From NCBI GenBank assembly GCA_021464415.1, contig CM038468.1, positions 3,410,001 to 3,474,000 on the forward strand: a stretch of DNA of 64,000 nucleotides. The letters run 5' to 3'. Origin of the DNA: Lonicera japonica. Lineage: Eukaryota > Streptophyta > Magnoliopsida > Dipsacales > Caprifoliaceae. The notes under the pieces are model-generated. The model was not told where the DNA came from and did no database searches. It saw nothing but the letters and a program-made list of their open reading frames with translations. Of this stretch, positions 34,672 to 46,700 are shown in pieces. Each line of letters begins with the position of its first letter. Within the stretch, counting starts at the first letter, position 1. Position numbers and translations under genes: made by a program.

Positions 34672-36458
34672 TTAGCATTTGGAAAAGCAAAGGCTTCTGG
34701 AGGGTCTTCAACCATAGGTTCTTGATTTGGTTCAGCTGTAGGGTTTTGGGTACCGGATGGTTGGGCTGAATAAAGCTGATCAAACGATCCAAACAAATAT
34801 TCTGAATCAGTTTTAACGGGTTCTCTGTTGGAGAGGGCTAAAGCTTTAAGAAATGAACCAATTTGGTTTGCCGAATGGTTCTCAAAAGCTTCCATGGTAA
34901 ACATATCCATAGGTTTGGTGGATGCACCTTGGATAATATCACCAATATCAGTTGGAGAGGTATAAGCTGATGGCTGGGTATTAGGTGTGGTTTTAGCAGA
35001 GATTTGTGATGTTTGAGGAGGTAAGGATTGTAGAGGAGTAGGGTCAGGTTCTTTAAGAACAATTCCTCTGACTTCTCTGGCTGTAGGAGGGGCTTGAACA
35101 TGCTGGGTTGGCTTAGAAGTGTCAATTTGGCTGGGGTGTTTGGCTTTATACGGATAATTGGATTTGGGTGGTATGAACTTTGGTTTAGGTTTTGGGGGTG
35201 AGTTGGACCAAGGAGGTAATCTCCTTTTGGGTGGTTCATCCCAAAGGTTTATTGAGGTTGGTGTACTTTTTCCGGAGAGGGTATAATCACGAAGGTCATA
35301 TGGTGAAGATGGAGGGGTTGCTGAAGGATAAAACAATGATGAATCAGAAAAATCTTGCTTTGAATACAAAGATTTTTGCTGTGGCATTTGATAACGAGCA
35401 GCTTGTTGCTGAGCATATTCACTTCGTTCTAAAGATTCAAGTTGAGCTTGAAGAGCCTTCTTCTCATTTTCTTTATCATGAAAGAAATTTGCAGTAGCGA
35501 CAAAATCTTTAACTTGAGAGGAAACAGCACGCATCTGATCATTTAAGACCAAAATTCTCATTTTTAAATCAGCGATAGCTTCTTCCATAGTGGAAATGGA
35601 GGAAACTCTGGAATTCATCTGTTTGGTTTGCTGAGCAATCTGAGCGAGAACTTTATTTTGGGCTAGAGCGTTTTCTGCTTGCCAATTAAGAGCTGCTTCT
35701 GCTGCTGAAATCTTTTTGACTTGTCCATCAGAACCAATGGAAGTGGGGTTTGGAATCTTCCATCTGTGAGTGGTTTGGTTGTTGAGATTATCAAAGTCTT
35801 CCGGAGGAGGAAAACCATAATTATCCAGGGTTTTTTGGGAGATAAGGTAACAAGAAATAGGTTCTGGTTGTGGCTGTAAAATAGGGGATGGTTGAGAAAC
35901 GGGTTGGTACTGTTTATAAGGTCGGCCAAGGGCTTTCAGGGCTTTTTGGGTGTAAGGAGTAAGACGTTGAGGGGTTGGTTTAGGAGGTTCTGGTTTTGCT
36001 GGAGGTAGAGGTGGTTGGCATGAAGGTATTTCTGGTGGAGGTGTGGGTAAAGGCCTGTCTCCATAAGTGACATAGTATTCAAACTTGCCACTGGGTTCTC
36101 CTAAAAGACCAACGGTAGTATCACCTGCTTCATATCGTTCCTGAAGTATTTCTTGGGAAGTAAGAGGTTTGCCCGCTTTCTTCTTTCTATACTTCTTCAA
36201 ATCCTTGGGATCTAGCTCTGCCTCATAAGCTAGTTCTTCACATGCATCACAATAGCACGTGTCGTACCATATGTGACCATTTTCATCTTTTACTTGAAAC
36301 ACAGGAGTTCCATATCTATCAAAGTAAAGAATAGCCATTGGCTCATTCTTCAAGACTGGATCAGTAGGTAACCTGCGTATTTCTTGCATCATGTTTAGTT
36401 CAGTATGGAATGGGTTTCTTTCTGGAGAAGAGGTAGAGGTTTTATTGTTGAACCTCAT
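34623..36458 (-). CDS. Pararetrovirus linker protein, intact 611-residue frame
   Basis: Longest intact viral frame in the window (MRFNNKTSTS...). A cysteine cluster CYCDAC lies at residues 68-73 after GHIWYD and is followed by a basic KKYRKKK patch. A proline-rich stretch is near 135-165, a helical coiled-coil-like segment near 285-355, and a long Pro/Ser/Thr-rich tail follows. It lies in the same phase as the movement protein, and the 138 bases between them translate with only two stops (after the movement protein at 36597-36599, and near 36525). Polyprotein origin is therefore likely. The three Cys plus upstream His could bind a metal. Specific function unknown; expression is doubtful. Confidence 0.75.
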   Translation of the reverse strand: MRFNNKTSTSSPERNPFHTELNMMQEIRRLPTDPVLKNEPMAILYFDRYGTPVFQVKDENGHIWYDTCYCDACEELAYEAELDPKDLKKYRKKKAGKPLTSQEILQERYEAGDTTVGLLGEPSGKFEYYVTYGDRPLPTPPPEIPSCQPPLPPAKPEPPKPTPQRLTPYTQKALKALGRPYKQYQPVSQPSPILQPQPEPISCYLISQKTLDNYGFPPPEDFDNLNNQTTHRWKIPNPTSIGSDGQVKKISAAEAALNWQAENALAQNKVLAQIAQQTKQMNSRVSSISTMEEAIADLKMRILVLNDQMRAVSSQVKDFVATANFFHDKENEKKALQAQLESLERSEYAQQQAARYQMPQQKSLYSKQDFSDSSLFYPSATPPSSPYDLRDYTLSGKSTPTSINLWDEPPKRRLPPWSNSPPKPKPKFIPPKSNYPYKAKHPSQIDTSKPTQHVQAPPTAREVRGIVLKEPDPTPLQSLPPQTSQISAKTTPNTQPSAYTSPTDIGDIIQGASTKPMDMFTMEAFENHSANQIGSFLKALALSNREPVKTDSEYLFGSFDQLYSAQPSGTQNPTAEPNQEPMVEDPPEAFAFPNANPPSQIMHTIIMSDSL

Positions 36459-36596
36459 TTCAATTTGCTTATCAGGACAACGAATATATGAGGGATTCGT
36501 TTGCTGGAGAGACTCCGAATTAGCTTATTCTTGGAGCTTCTCATAGGAAGTAACCCAAACTTCTGGTAACAGCGTAACAAGTTCTGCACGAGTAAG

Positions 36597-37385
36597 CTAT
36601 CTCGGAACATACTTGGCTGTGTGAGATGCATCAGAATCAATGGTAAGCATAAGAGCTTCAGATGTAGAAGATCCGGGTATACATAAATCATAAGAATGAT
36701 TCTGTACACGGTAGACCATCTGTTGATGAATTGTAGCTACTGCTGTGCCTGGAACCATTGAAACACCAGTTATCTGAACCTGGATTTTTAGAGCTGAGCA
36801 GACAAAGGGATCACTGAGAGGGATGTTGAAATTAGGATATAGTGTAAAGAACACAGTTCCTGCATTCAAAGTTGCTTGAACATTGCCAAGAATTGCTTGC
36901 TGATAATTTGTAAGCCTGGAATCAACAAGTGCTATACGAGCAACTGCTTGTAATCCTTTTCTGCCATGAAAAATGACTGCAAAACGGATTGCTCTGAAGT
37001 GCATATGAGTATAACCTTGTTCTAAGGCCATACGAGAGATGTCTAGAGAGATTGGAACAGTAAAAAACTGCTCTTCATGACCAGATTTAACAAACAAAGA
37101 ATCAAAAGGGGTACACTGGACAAATTCATGAACTGGAAGTTTAGATTTGTCTGAGGATACCAGCTGTCTGACTCTTTTGGTAAAAGACTCGGAGGAGGGT
37201 TTTTGAAAGATATGATATGGGTTTGTTATAGCTAATTTAGTTTCTGGAATCTGTTCTACTGGAAGATGGGTAATTTCATACAAAGACTCTATCTTAGAAT
37301 TACGAGAACTATCTGACCTAAACGACTCTGAAGGAGAAATAGTTTTAGAAGACGACGCAGACATGGACTTGGATTTTGAAAACAT
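36597..37385 (-). CDS. Pararetrovirus movement protein, intact 262-residue frame
   Basis: Complete frame from ATG 37385 to the stop at 36597. A Ser-rich N-terminus precedes the 30K-superfamily core, with the conserved aspartate near residue 155 (ALVDSRL) and the beta-rich segment LYPNFNIPL...IQVQITGV. Such proteins bind nucleic acid and form plasmodesmal tubules. It follows a leader of about 610 bases and heads the viral gene order. Its stop appears to be a point change inside a longer ancestral polyprotein, since coding similarity of the LTRAELVTLLPE type continues directly after it. Copy A has the same protein broken by one extra A. Confidence 0.85.
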   Translation of the reverse strand: MFSKSKSMSASSSKTISPSESFRSDSSRNSKIESLYEITHLPVEQIPETKLAITNPYHIFQKPSSESFTKRVRQLVSSDKSKLPVHEFVQCTPFDSLFVKSGHEEQFFTVPISLDISRMALEQGYTHMHFRAIRFAVIFHGRKGLQAVARIALVDSRLTNYQQAILGNVQATLNAGTVFFTLYPNFNIPLSDPFVCSALKIQVQITGVSMVPGTAVATIHQQMVYRVQNHSYDLCIPGSSTSEALMLTIDSDASHTAKYVPR

Positions 37386-37995
37386 TTTTAAATAAACTGG
37401 AAACTTATAACAACGAGGTATTTCAGAGATAAGTCATGCTTTAATGGTATTTTCATGAAAGATTATTCTGCTTTTAAGAGTAAACAACAGTTTAATAGAT
37501 CTGAGATCTTCGACCACCTTTTGTTACATCAAAATCTATAATCTCACATTTGACCACAACAGGAGCATTTATCAGGCATACACACGGCTGTCCATCGCTT
37601 TAAAAGCCTAGCGCTCAACACCTGTCCATATATAAGAGTATAACGTTTTGTGTAACCAAAAGATTTATACCAGTGTTCTGAAAAGGAGAACGAACGGTTT
37701 CTGATACAGGAGATCCACACAAATTCTCTGAGTGTTCTGATGTGAGAGATCCATATAAAATGGCAGTCACAGAGCATACTAAAATTAGAAGAAGATGTAA
37801 AGTGGCAGCTGTAGAGCATACTAAACATTCTTCAGATTTTCACACTAATCAAAGTATAAATATCACTGAAAATTATTTACTCTGTTTCACAAAAAAACAT
37901 TTATCAAAATATCATGAAAGACTTGCTTATATCTCAAAACCTTAATGTTATAAGTTTTCCATAAGAAAACTACTCACGAGAGGACATAGTTACAA
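37386..37995 (-). other. Pararetrovirus leader, copy B
   Basis: About 610 non-coding bases between primer site and movement-protein ATG, with several short upstream ORFs. Such leaders are bypassed by ribosome shunting in caulimovirids; no stem was computed here. Confidence 0.6.
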
Positions 37996-38007
37996 CCTCT
38001 GATACCA
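37996..38007 (-). promoter_or_regulatory. Pararetrovirus primer-binding site, upstream end of unit
   Basis: TGGTATCAGAGG on the minus strand, complementary to initiator tRNA-Met. It marks the conventional origin of the viral map. Confidence 0.8.
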
Positions 38008-38410
38008 ATTATTTAGCTGGATCGAGCTGATCTTCATAAATTGCTTCCTGACAGCCTTCACAATGACAGCCATCATACCAAATATGACCTATGGGAGATT
38101 TCATAAAGGGAATCTAAACTACATGGAGTTTTGAACAAGAGCATTTTCTGCCTGCCAGTTAAGTGCTGCTTCGGCCGCTGAAACCTTCTTTCTATCACCA
38201 TGAATTGGATTTTTAATTTTCCAAATATGGGATGCGTTTTGAGATTGGTTATCAAATAAGCGAGAAATCATTTGGTGATGGATGGTTGCTGCCGATATTC
38301 CTTCAACCATTGGAACGCCGCTAATTTGAACTTGAATTTTTAGTGCCGTTGTCAGATGCCTGTCTGAGACTGGGATATTGAAATTGGGGTAGAGGGTAAA
38401 AAATACTGTT
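38008..38410 (-). pseudogene. Shuffled fragment of a divergent pararetrovirus, copy B
   Basis: Same as 5255-5657: movement-protein, linker and cysteine-cluster pieces of a distinct relative, out of genomic order, joined directly to the primer site. Residue differences from the main virus are spread through all three pieces. Confidence 0.75.
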
Positions 38411-38873
38411 GTGGAGAGAGTAAATGACTATTTACCCTCTCCATGTGAGCCGAGTATCGTCTGTACAGATTATAAAAAGTACTATGTTTTGTGGGTTCAT
38501 TCATCTTCTCCATTCTAAATAAATGATCATATATGAGAGATTTTTTATTTCAAGTGGTCGGGCGTACGCGAGGGAGTGGTCGGTCTTACGTGAGTTAATC
38601 ATCAGGGTGGTCGTGCGCCGGAGGGAGACGCAGAGGGAAACGGAGACGGAGAGGGTTTTTTTTTATTTGAAGTTTTGTTTTGATTACTTAAGTTATAAAT
38701 TAATTTTAGTTAAGGTTAATTATATTTTTAATTACATATTTTATATAAATTACTTAAGGTAAATAGGAGAAGTAAATAGGAGGGTGTTAGTGATCAAAAA
38801 ATCATATTTAGGGGGTGTTTGTGAGATGGGAGGTGTTAGTGAGATAAATGGAGGTTGTAAATAGTCTCACCCT
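38411..38873. repeat. Right arm of foldback DNA element
   Basis: Begins with the 41-base duplicate of 28247-28287, continues as the inverse of the left arm to about 38545, then has unshared DNA with GGTCGG and GGAGACGG motifs, and ends CTCACCCT. TTAATA follows at 38874-38879. The plus ORF at 38523-38762 has no recognisable product. Confidence 0.75.
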
Positions 38874-40037
38874 TTAATAATGTTTAAAGTAGTAGTTGGG
38901 TATATAATTAGTAATATTTAATTTACTATTTGTTTTGTTAACAATTGTATAAATTACTTCATTTTGTATTTGCAGAAAATTGGACTCCGACTTTTAATTT
39001 TGTTTAATTTTTTAAAATATTTTGAAAATTGAACTACATGATAATTAGAAATTAAATATCTACTAAAATTAAATGAATACATAAATTACACACACAAAAA
39101 AGTGCTCTCTTGTATATGTTGTGAGTGTAATTATACTCGTACACTTAAAATTATTGTTATAAGTAGTTGCAAGTTGTTGATAGCCATCTAGAAAGGGAGT
39201 AGAGCCAGTAAGGGGATCAAGTGTTCAAATTTTACTATTGCGACTCAAAAATGACGCACCAAACTTATCTCATAGCATCCGAATTGTTTTCTTATGCCAT
39301 GAAAGGATTAGGCCTATTTCTATTTGATTTGACTAGCTGGATGGGTAAATATCTATATATATAATCCATGAAGTCGATCCGAATTTATTAACTTTTAATT
39401 AACAAATTGGATATCATTATGTTATCATTTCTAATCAAACGATCAATTATTTCAATTAGTGGAGAACAATTGAAACGGTAATACAAAGTCTTATCCATGT
39501 CTTAGAATTGAGTGTATTTCATTCAGGTCTATTATATTTGTGATTGGATTTGAGAAATATATACGTTATTACAATTATATACGTGCGTGTGTGTATATAT
39601 ATGTTACTACATATTTATAAACATAATAAAATAAAAAGGCGCAAATTATTTGGTTCATAAATAAATTTTGATCAAAATCATTTTATGGATATTAATTCCT
39701 CAATTTCAAACCAATTAAAAAAATATGGAATAAATTCAAAAAAGGAGTAATATTTTATATGTCAATTAAATTCATGAATTGCATTGAATTCAATATATCC
39801 TCCATCATATTGAATTTGAATATAACATAATCCAATCTATATACGATTGTTAAAGTCTTAGTGAAGGATCATCTTTTCAATTATTATAAAGAGAAATTTG
39901 TCTTTTCACCCGCTACAATATGTTGGCACATGATTACTCCCTCAATTCTTCGATTAGGAGAATTTAATTTTATTTTTTAGTACGTATCAAATTAAGAGTT
40001 ATATTGCTTTTTTGAGATATAATCAATGTACCATATT
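38874..40037. repeat. Background repeat, segment a (copy B)
   Basis: Identical to 6121-7279 apart from a few changes, including a 5-base TATTA difference near 39530. The older paralogue at 58690 supports the longer form as ancestral. No gene is seen. Confidence 0.75.
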
Positions 40038-41441
40038 TGTTGGAAAAATAATAATACGAGTAAGCGTACCTGTATACGCAGCGGATTAATTTTGGATCTT
40101 ATATGATTGGTCTTACGATACTCACGTTGTGTATCGTTACGCGAACAACTACCATTGTGCCCACAACTTCATATACTCTCAACTGGGAACCCTAAAGTGT
40201 GCGTAGAAAAGAGACGACAGCCACTTTTAAATCTATTGTGTGTCTATTATTATTTAGGTCTCAAGACCTAAATATATATACTAGGGATAAAGTGTGTAAA
40301 CCCTAAAGCCCACTATAGGTGTCCTTGTTGGGCCAACCCAACAGATCCAAAACCCAACATCTCCCACTCACACATGGCGGGCAAATAATTGCATTTTTCC
40401 TTGCACCATTCTAGATTTTCCGTTCATACTTAGTAAATGAGTTGTGCAATCGCGAGCCACCTGAAAATGATAAACTTGGAGTACTATGCCAAATTCAAAG
40501 GAACCAGGATAGAACATCCTTATAGCGTCTCGTTTTACCCTTGACCTATTCAGCCACATTCAGATTAAGCATCTCCAATCTCTCAGAGTCACATCTCGGA
40601 TCAATGCTTAAACCTCTCTCGTTTTATCCTCACAGTTATGTCGCTACTCCCAGAAAGTGACATAACTTAGTACCAGTGATCATAAAACTTGAACGTGCTA
40701 CTAAATAGTCATCATTTCGCCCTCATATCACTTAAATTATGTTCAATTGCTTTTCCAGCGATGTCCCTTTAGGTTGAATCAGTCTTGACCATATGATACA
40801 CACATTAAAGTAGCATACACTAAAATTCCTCTTCCTGATACAATCAAAAGTCACATAGGGCAAAAATAGTATAGGATCATATATATTGTGTCAATCCATA
40901 AGGACTCACACAGTTAAGAAACAGGGATCATTCTATTGTTTTCTTATATGGGTCGCCAAGCACATGTAGTATGACTTACATGTTACGGTGGAGTTCTCTT
41001 TTTAAAAAAAGAGTGTATGTCACTACTAAAACACCGTACAAATTTTAGTCCAGTCGCTATCAGGCGCTTGACCCGAAAATCCACTTATTCGCTTGTCTTA
41101 GCACCTAGTTGAAATTTCGTATTCGGCTATCTACAGGTTACATATGGATACTGGGGTATCCATATTTAGTCTTTAAAAGACTTAATCTTGGCCATTTTCC
41201 AAGTCGACACTTCAATCAATGTCAGCTTTAGCTCGCTATCACAGCGCCACAAACTTGACACGTCTCATCTTTGCTCGCCCTTCAGGCACCAAAGGCGATC
41301 ACTCGTGTGAGAGAGTCAATCAATACCTATTGACATACTCATACCATGATATCCCAATCATAGATAATGTGTATGCTAACAATTATATTAAAACAATAAT
41401 ATAAGAGTAATAAATTTTAAAATTTATTAATAATAATATCA
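40038..41441 (-). mobile_element. Ty1/copia 3' LTR, copy B
   Basis: 1404-bp LTR with TG and CA ends, interrupting the background repeat at CCATATT. Element sense is minus. The partner 5' LTR is not found at the other end of the element. Confidence 0.8.
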
Positions 41442-43766
41442 ACGACATCAACTATCCTCTATGGCGTTACACATCATCGCATACATCAGTCTACCAACAA
41501 CGTTATCATACGGAACACGAGCCATCTTCTCATTCTCATCAGGAGTCTTAGGACACATATTCAGACTTAAGGTATTACCCTTCTCAACAGGAGTGGCAAT
41601 GGGTTTACAAGATTGCATTTGAAAACGTTCAAGTACATTTCTTATATAAGTCTCTTGAGATAAACCAAGAAGTTTTCTTGATCGATCTTTTAGGATCTTA
41701 ACTCCAAGCACATAGCTTGCCTCGCCCATGTCTTTCATTTCAAAATTTAAAAACAACCACGTTTATGTAGCGACAACCATCTCCTTAGTGTTTTCAGCTA
41801 ATAGTATGTCGTCTACATACAAAGAGAGAATCAAGAAACTATTCCCAAAATGTTTAACGTACACACAGTGATCCTCCTCGATCATCTTAAGCCCATTTGA
41901 AGAAATGGCTCGATGGAATCTCAGGTACCATTGTCTAGATGACTGCTTCAACCTATAAATGGATCGTTTGAGCTTGCAAACTTTGAGCTCTTTCCTACTA
42001 GCTATAAAACCAACAAGTTGATCCATATAGATTTCTTCATCTAGTTCTCCATTGAGAAATACAGTTTTAACGTCCATCTAAAAAAGTTCTAAATCTATAT
42101 GAGAGAGAATAGCTAGAATGAGGCGGATTGAGGCAAACCTCACTACCGGTGAGAAGGTTTTCTCATAGTCAACGCCTTCCTTTTGGGTGTAGCCTTTCGC
42201 CACAAGGCGAGCTTTTTACCTATCAATGGAACCATCTTCCTTGCGTTTGACTTTTAGAACTCATTTGTTTCCAATAGTCTTTCGCCTCGACGGAAGATTT
42301 ACCAAGTCCCAGACATTGTTCTTCCTCATAGACTCCATCTCATCAATCATTGCAACTTTCCATTCAACCGAAGCAGGGGATATGATAGCCTCTTGATAAT
42401 TTCTAGGCTCATTTACATCTTGCGGAGTACACATAAAAGCTGTCCTCTCAATCTCAAAATGACGACATGGGATACTCTCACGATTGCTCATACGCAAGTG
42501 TGGACTTTGGGAATCAATCTCTAATGGAGGGACACTCCCACTAGGAGGTCATACACTCCCATTAGGAAGCGAGTCGCTCTCAACATCCTCATTCGGATTT
42601 GAAACACCTTCGTTCAATTCGACCATTTCAAATAACTTAATGTTTCTGTCCACATCCCCTCTCTTGAGGAATTCATTTTCTAGGAAATCGACATTTCGCG
42701 ACTCAATCTCAGAAACAATTCCATCTTCTTATTCACCAAGCATCACATATCCTTTAAATTCCTCAAAATATCTAATGAATATGCGCTTATGCGCCCTAGG
42801 GCCTAGTTTTCCATGCGAATGAGAACTAGTGTGAACATATCCCGCCGCCCCCATGGGTGCAAATGGCTTAAGTCAGGCTTCCTGCCCATCCAAATTTCAT
42901 AAGGCATTGATGAAACAGATTAAGAAGGCACACGGTTGAGGATGTAGGCAGCAGCTAAGATAGCATCCCCGTAGAAAGATATTGGGAGGTTAGCTTGCGC
43001 CATCATCGATCTAACCTTATCCAAAAGTGTTCTATTCCTTCTCTCCACTACACCATTTTGTTGTGGAGTATATGGAGTAGTTAACTACCTCTAAATACCT
43101 TTTTCATCACATAGTTGTTTAAATAGCTCAGATAAATATTCACATCCACGATCAGTACGGAGAGCCTTAATGGTCCTCCCACTTTGATTCTCAACCAACC
43201 TCATAAAATGTTTAAAGCAATCCAATGCTTCAGACTTATTAGAGATCAAATATACAAAACCGTAACGTGTGTAGTCATCTATAAATGTGATGACATAGCT
43301 AGCATCATGCCTTGCCCTCACACTAACTGGCCCACAGATGTCTGGATGTACTAATTGTAAAGGAAAATATGCTCTAGTGGCTTTTCTAAACTATTTTCTA
43401 GTTGACTTTCCTACTAAGAAATGCTCACAATTGGGCAAACTAACTTTAGCGAGCTAACCTAATAAGCCCTCTCTAGCTAATCGATTAATTATGTCCTAGC
43501 CAATATGACCAAGTCTAGTATGCCAAATTGCAGAATTATCAGCAGAATTTAAAAAAGAAATAGAACTATTATTACTGGAATAACAAATATCCAAAACAAA
43601 TAATTTCTCTGAAATAAAATCACTACCATAAAACATTGTACCATTGAAAATGCTAACATTATTGTTCTCGAAAACTACTTGAAATCCTTCTGGTATCTGG
43701 TTGTACTCCACATATCCAACGATCCCTCACGACATGTTTGGCTGCTCCTGAACCCACAATCCAATC
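41442..43766 (-). pseudogene. Ty1/copia pol, copy B
   Basis: Minus-strand order from the right: protease (WIVGSGAAKHVV, with G in place of the usual catalytic D of DSGA), GAG-pre-integrase (43496-43711, WHTRLGHIG), integrase core (43091-43321, FIDDYTRYGFVYL...LRTDRGCEYLS), a heavily stopped region, RT start (42261-42497), RT core with YVDD (41763-42077) and RT end (41448-41756). RNase H is missing; RT runs directly into the polypurine-like stretch and 3' LTR. Stops and the lost catalytic aspartate show it is dead. Confidence 0.9.
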
Positions 43767-43774
43767 ATTGGAAG

Positions 43775-46700
43775 TAGGGGTGTTCACGGTCCTGTTAACC
43801 GGACCGTTCACCATGCTTTTGGACCGGACTGATCACTTCGGTCTTAAAATTTTCTAGACCGGACTGGACCAAAATATCTCTCAAGACCGGACCAATTTGA
43901 ATGGTCCAATTTCAGTCGATCCAATCGGTTTAGACAATGGCCAACAAAAACTAAACTAAATAAAGCAATAAGATGGAGTTTATTTTCATATTAGGGGAAA
44001 ACTAAAATCAAAGATTCAAAATATATTCAAATCTACAATCATTTTACAACCAAAAAATTCATACACATAGAGAATCAAGAAAAAAATTATATATCTATAT
44101 ACAGAACATATCATAGATCTAAGGACGAGTATATATACACGCATACATATGGAGAGAGAAAAGAAGAGAACAAACACACCCCTTTAATTTCTTCAATCCT
44201 TGTCTTCCACGGGCTTTCTTATCTTTTATATGCTCTTTAGAGACTCGAGAGGAAACAAAATGGATGAAGAACCATGATGAAGAAATTAGAAAAATGCAAG
44301 AGAGAGAGAGCTCACATGGGAAGAGTGGTAGCAAGTGAAAGATAATTAGAAAAACAAAAAAGGAGAGAGAGAGGGAGAGGGAGGGATTGGAATGTGGGAG
44401 ACAAGATGAGATGTTTGGAAGAAACTTTGGGTATAAAACATGGGGAAAAGAAAAATACAAGGCACGTCAAGTCAAATAACATTTTTAAAAATAGATAAGC
44501 ATTTAAAGAGATGAAAGAGAATAGAGAGACGTTGGTAATGTCAGAGAACAAAGAAAAAAAATTTAAAAAAAAGGAAGGGTTAAATGTGGGTGGGGACAAA
44601 TGTGAGTTAAAGTTGGTAATTTTACGAGGGGAAGAGGAAAGTAAGAAAAAAAATATCTCTCTCTTAAGATATTTTTTTTAAAATATATTTTTATATAGAT
44701 AACCGGTCCGGTCCGGTTTTATAGGTAATTTTATTCATAAGATCGAAGACCGGACCGAACCGTTATATATGTAAAAATCGAAAAAAACCCTATTTTTTGG
44801 TCTGGTCTGGTCGGTCCAAACGGTCCGGTTCGGTTCTTGTACACCCCTTGTAACACCCTCGCCTTAATTGTACAGGATAACACCCGTAATTAAGGCCTGG
44901 GGCTTCACTAACCCATCTTTGTAGGACTAAGATAGGTGTATAAGAATAATATAAGTCAACAATATACTGTATATCAAACATTGATCAGTACAAGATACGG
45001 AAATGATGTTAAAGCATTATAACATATACCATGTAGTTAAGATTTCACAAGCATAGTAATGATATGGGGCAAGTCAAGTCCGTACATATGTACATGTATA
45101 GATATCAAAAAGGGAGCTATTTATATATATATTTATCACAAACAAAATTAAAGGTGGACGTGTCATAGGCAAGCCGTGACTTGCCGTACCGAGATATACA
45201 CAATCAAAAATATGAAAATACAAGTATCAGAGCCTCTAGTTCGTTCCCGAGCCCATCGCGTCTTTGTCTTCTTTGGATTCCTGAGTACCTGTATTGTTTT
45301 AGAAAAAGAACCGGTTGAGCTATTTGCTCAGTAGGGGGAAAGTATAGGGCATGGTATTCAAACAAGTTGTCCTTTCATTTTCAAAATATATGATTTAAGT
45401 AATACAAACAAGAATCATTGCCAACCATTAAAAGATGCATGAACGTGCTAATGCAGGTTACCTCCTATGTCAACCGTTTACTGTATAATAGATAGAACGA
45501 GCTGTAGATATAATCCATAGTCGCCAGAATTATAAGGCCCTCATCGAAATAGAGCCACTAGATCAACCATCCCAATTTTATAAGAACACATATATTAACA
45601 TGAATCATAGTGCCTTGCCAATTGCCTAGCTTCCCGGGCTCCTCACCGGTGGCTTATAGGAGGCCAAACATTGCTCCCTCGGGGATTTAGGACCCTACTT
45701 ATTTCTTATCCCGGCAAGCACTATACAACCGTACCAAGAATGTGTTCCCGAGAGACACAAGCTCTCCAAACCAGAAATAAATGATGAAGGCCTTTTATAG
45801 AATAACCAATCAATCCATAAGCCACGAGTCCATTCAAAATGTTTCCATAGAATTCTCGAGCAGTCGGTTGACACCACAACAGTATGTATCGTGCATAATA
45901 TGATGTTAAATATAAATATGAGACAATCTATGCCATATATACTCCAAAAGTTCCACCATATATCCTTTGGTATTCGAAATTCATCAATAAGCCACTTTTA
46001 TCAACAATTATAATACATACCATCAAAAGATACATTATTTTGTTCAAATAACACTTTATCTCGAGTATATATGGCATACCTTGTCTTATATCATGCAATC
46101 ATAGCTGTAAAGATGATAAAACATCATAACCTTTCTTATATTTTAGTTCCCAACCAACCATGGATCAGACACAACAATTTTTAACTAATAAAGTCATATT
46201 ATCATGCTATAGAAGCAAGTAAACCCCTACTTCGTGTTTATTAGCCGTATAGAATGAAAGAAGAAGAGAATTCGAGCTCTCCCAAGGAAATCCCAAGGAG
46301 GAAGATGATGAATAGTGAAGTTGAAGATGGTTTGGATGATTTTGAGTTTAATTCGTTGATGCGAAAGAATAAATGCATATAAATCCTTTACTTTCTCTCT
46401 CTAGAACCCTCTAGAAACCTCTCGTAAAGTGTAAAAAAGTTTGGGTCGAAAAATGGATGAAAAATGAGCTAAAACGCACTTAAAACGAGCTTAAGTCGGT
46501 GGAAAAAGTTAACTGGCAGATCGGTATGCCAAATATTGAATACTGGTCCGTGGAGCACAATTTTTGCAAAATTTTGGTGCCAGACCGGTATGCCAAAAAT
46601 GCCATACCGGTCCGCGCTTTAATTGTTTTTTGGGCCCTGAAACACTGTTATTGTTTTGGTCATAACTTTTCGCTCGGAACTCCGATTGAGACGTTCTTTA

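Larger units (their letters stand above)
28288..38410 (-). mobile_element. Endogenous pararetrovirus block
   Basis: 10.1 kb of Caulimoviridae-derived DNA sitting in the centre of a foldback element. It is flanked by a 41-bp direct duplication (28247-28287 and 38411-38451, few mismatches). It contains one full genome unit on the minus strand (primer site 37996 to primer site 29862, 8134 bp), an extra intergenic copy (28301-28822), a plus-strand mosaic (28824-29811) and a divergent shuffled fragment (38008-38410). Such loci form by end-joining of viral DNA; no integrase gene is seen. Multiple stops and frameshifts make the copy inactive as read. Confidence 0.9.

Noticed and set aside
28247..38451. 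41-bp duplication as a transposase-type target duplication
   Set aside because: Far longer than any known transposon duplication and located at an existing hairpin; break repair is the simpler reading.
44119..44460. Minus-strand frames in the hAT interior as a membrane protein
   Set aside because: The S/F/L richness mirrors purine-rich simple sequence on the plus strand; no other support.
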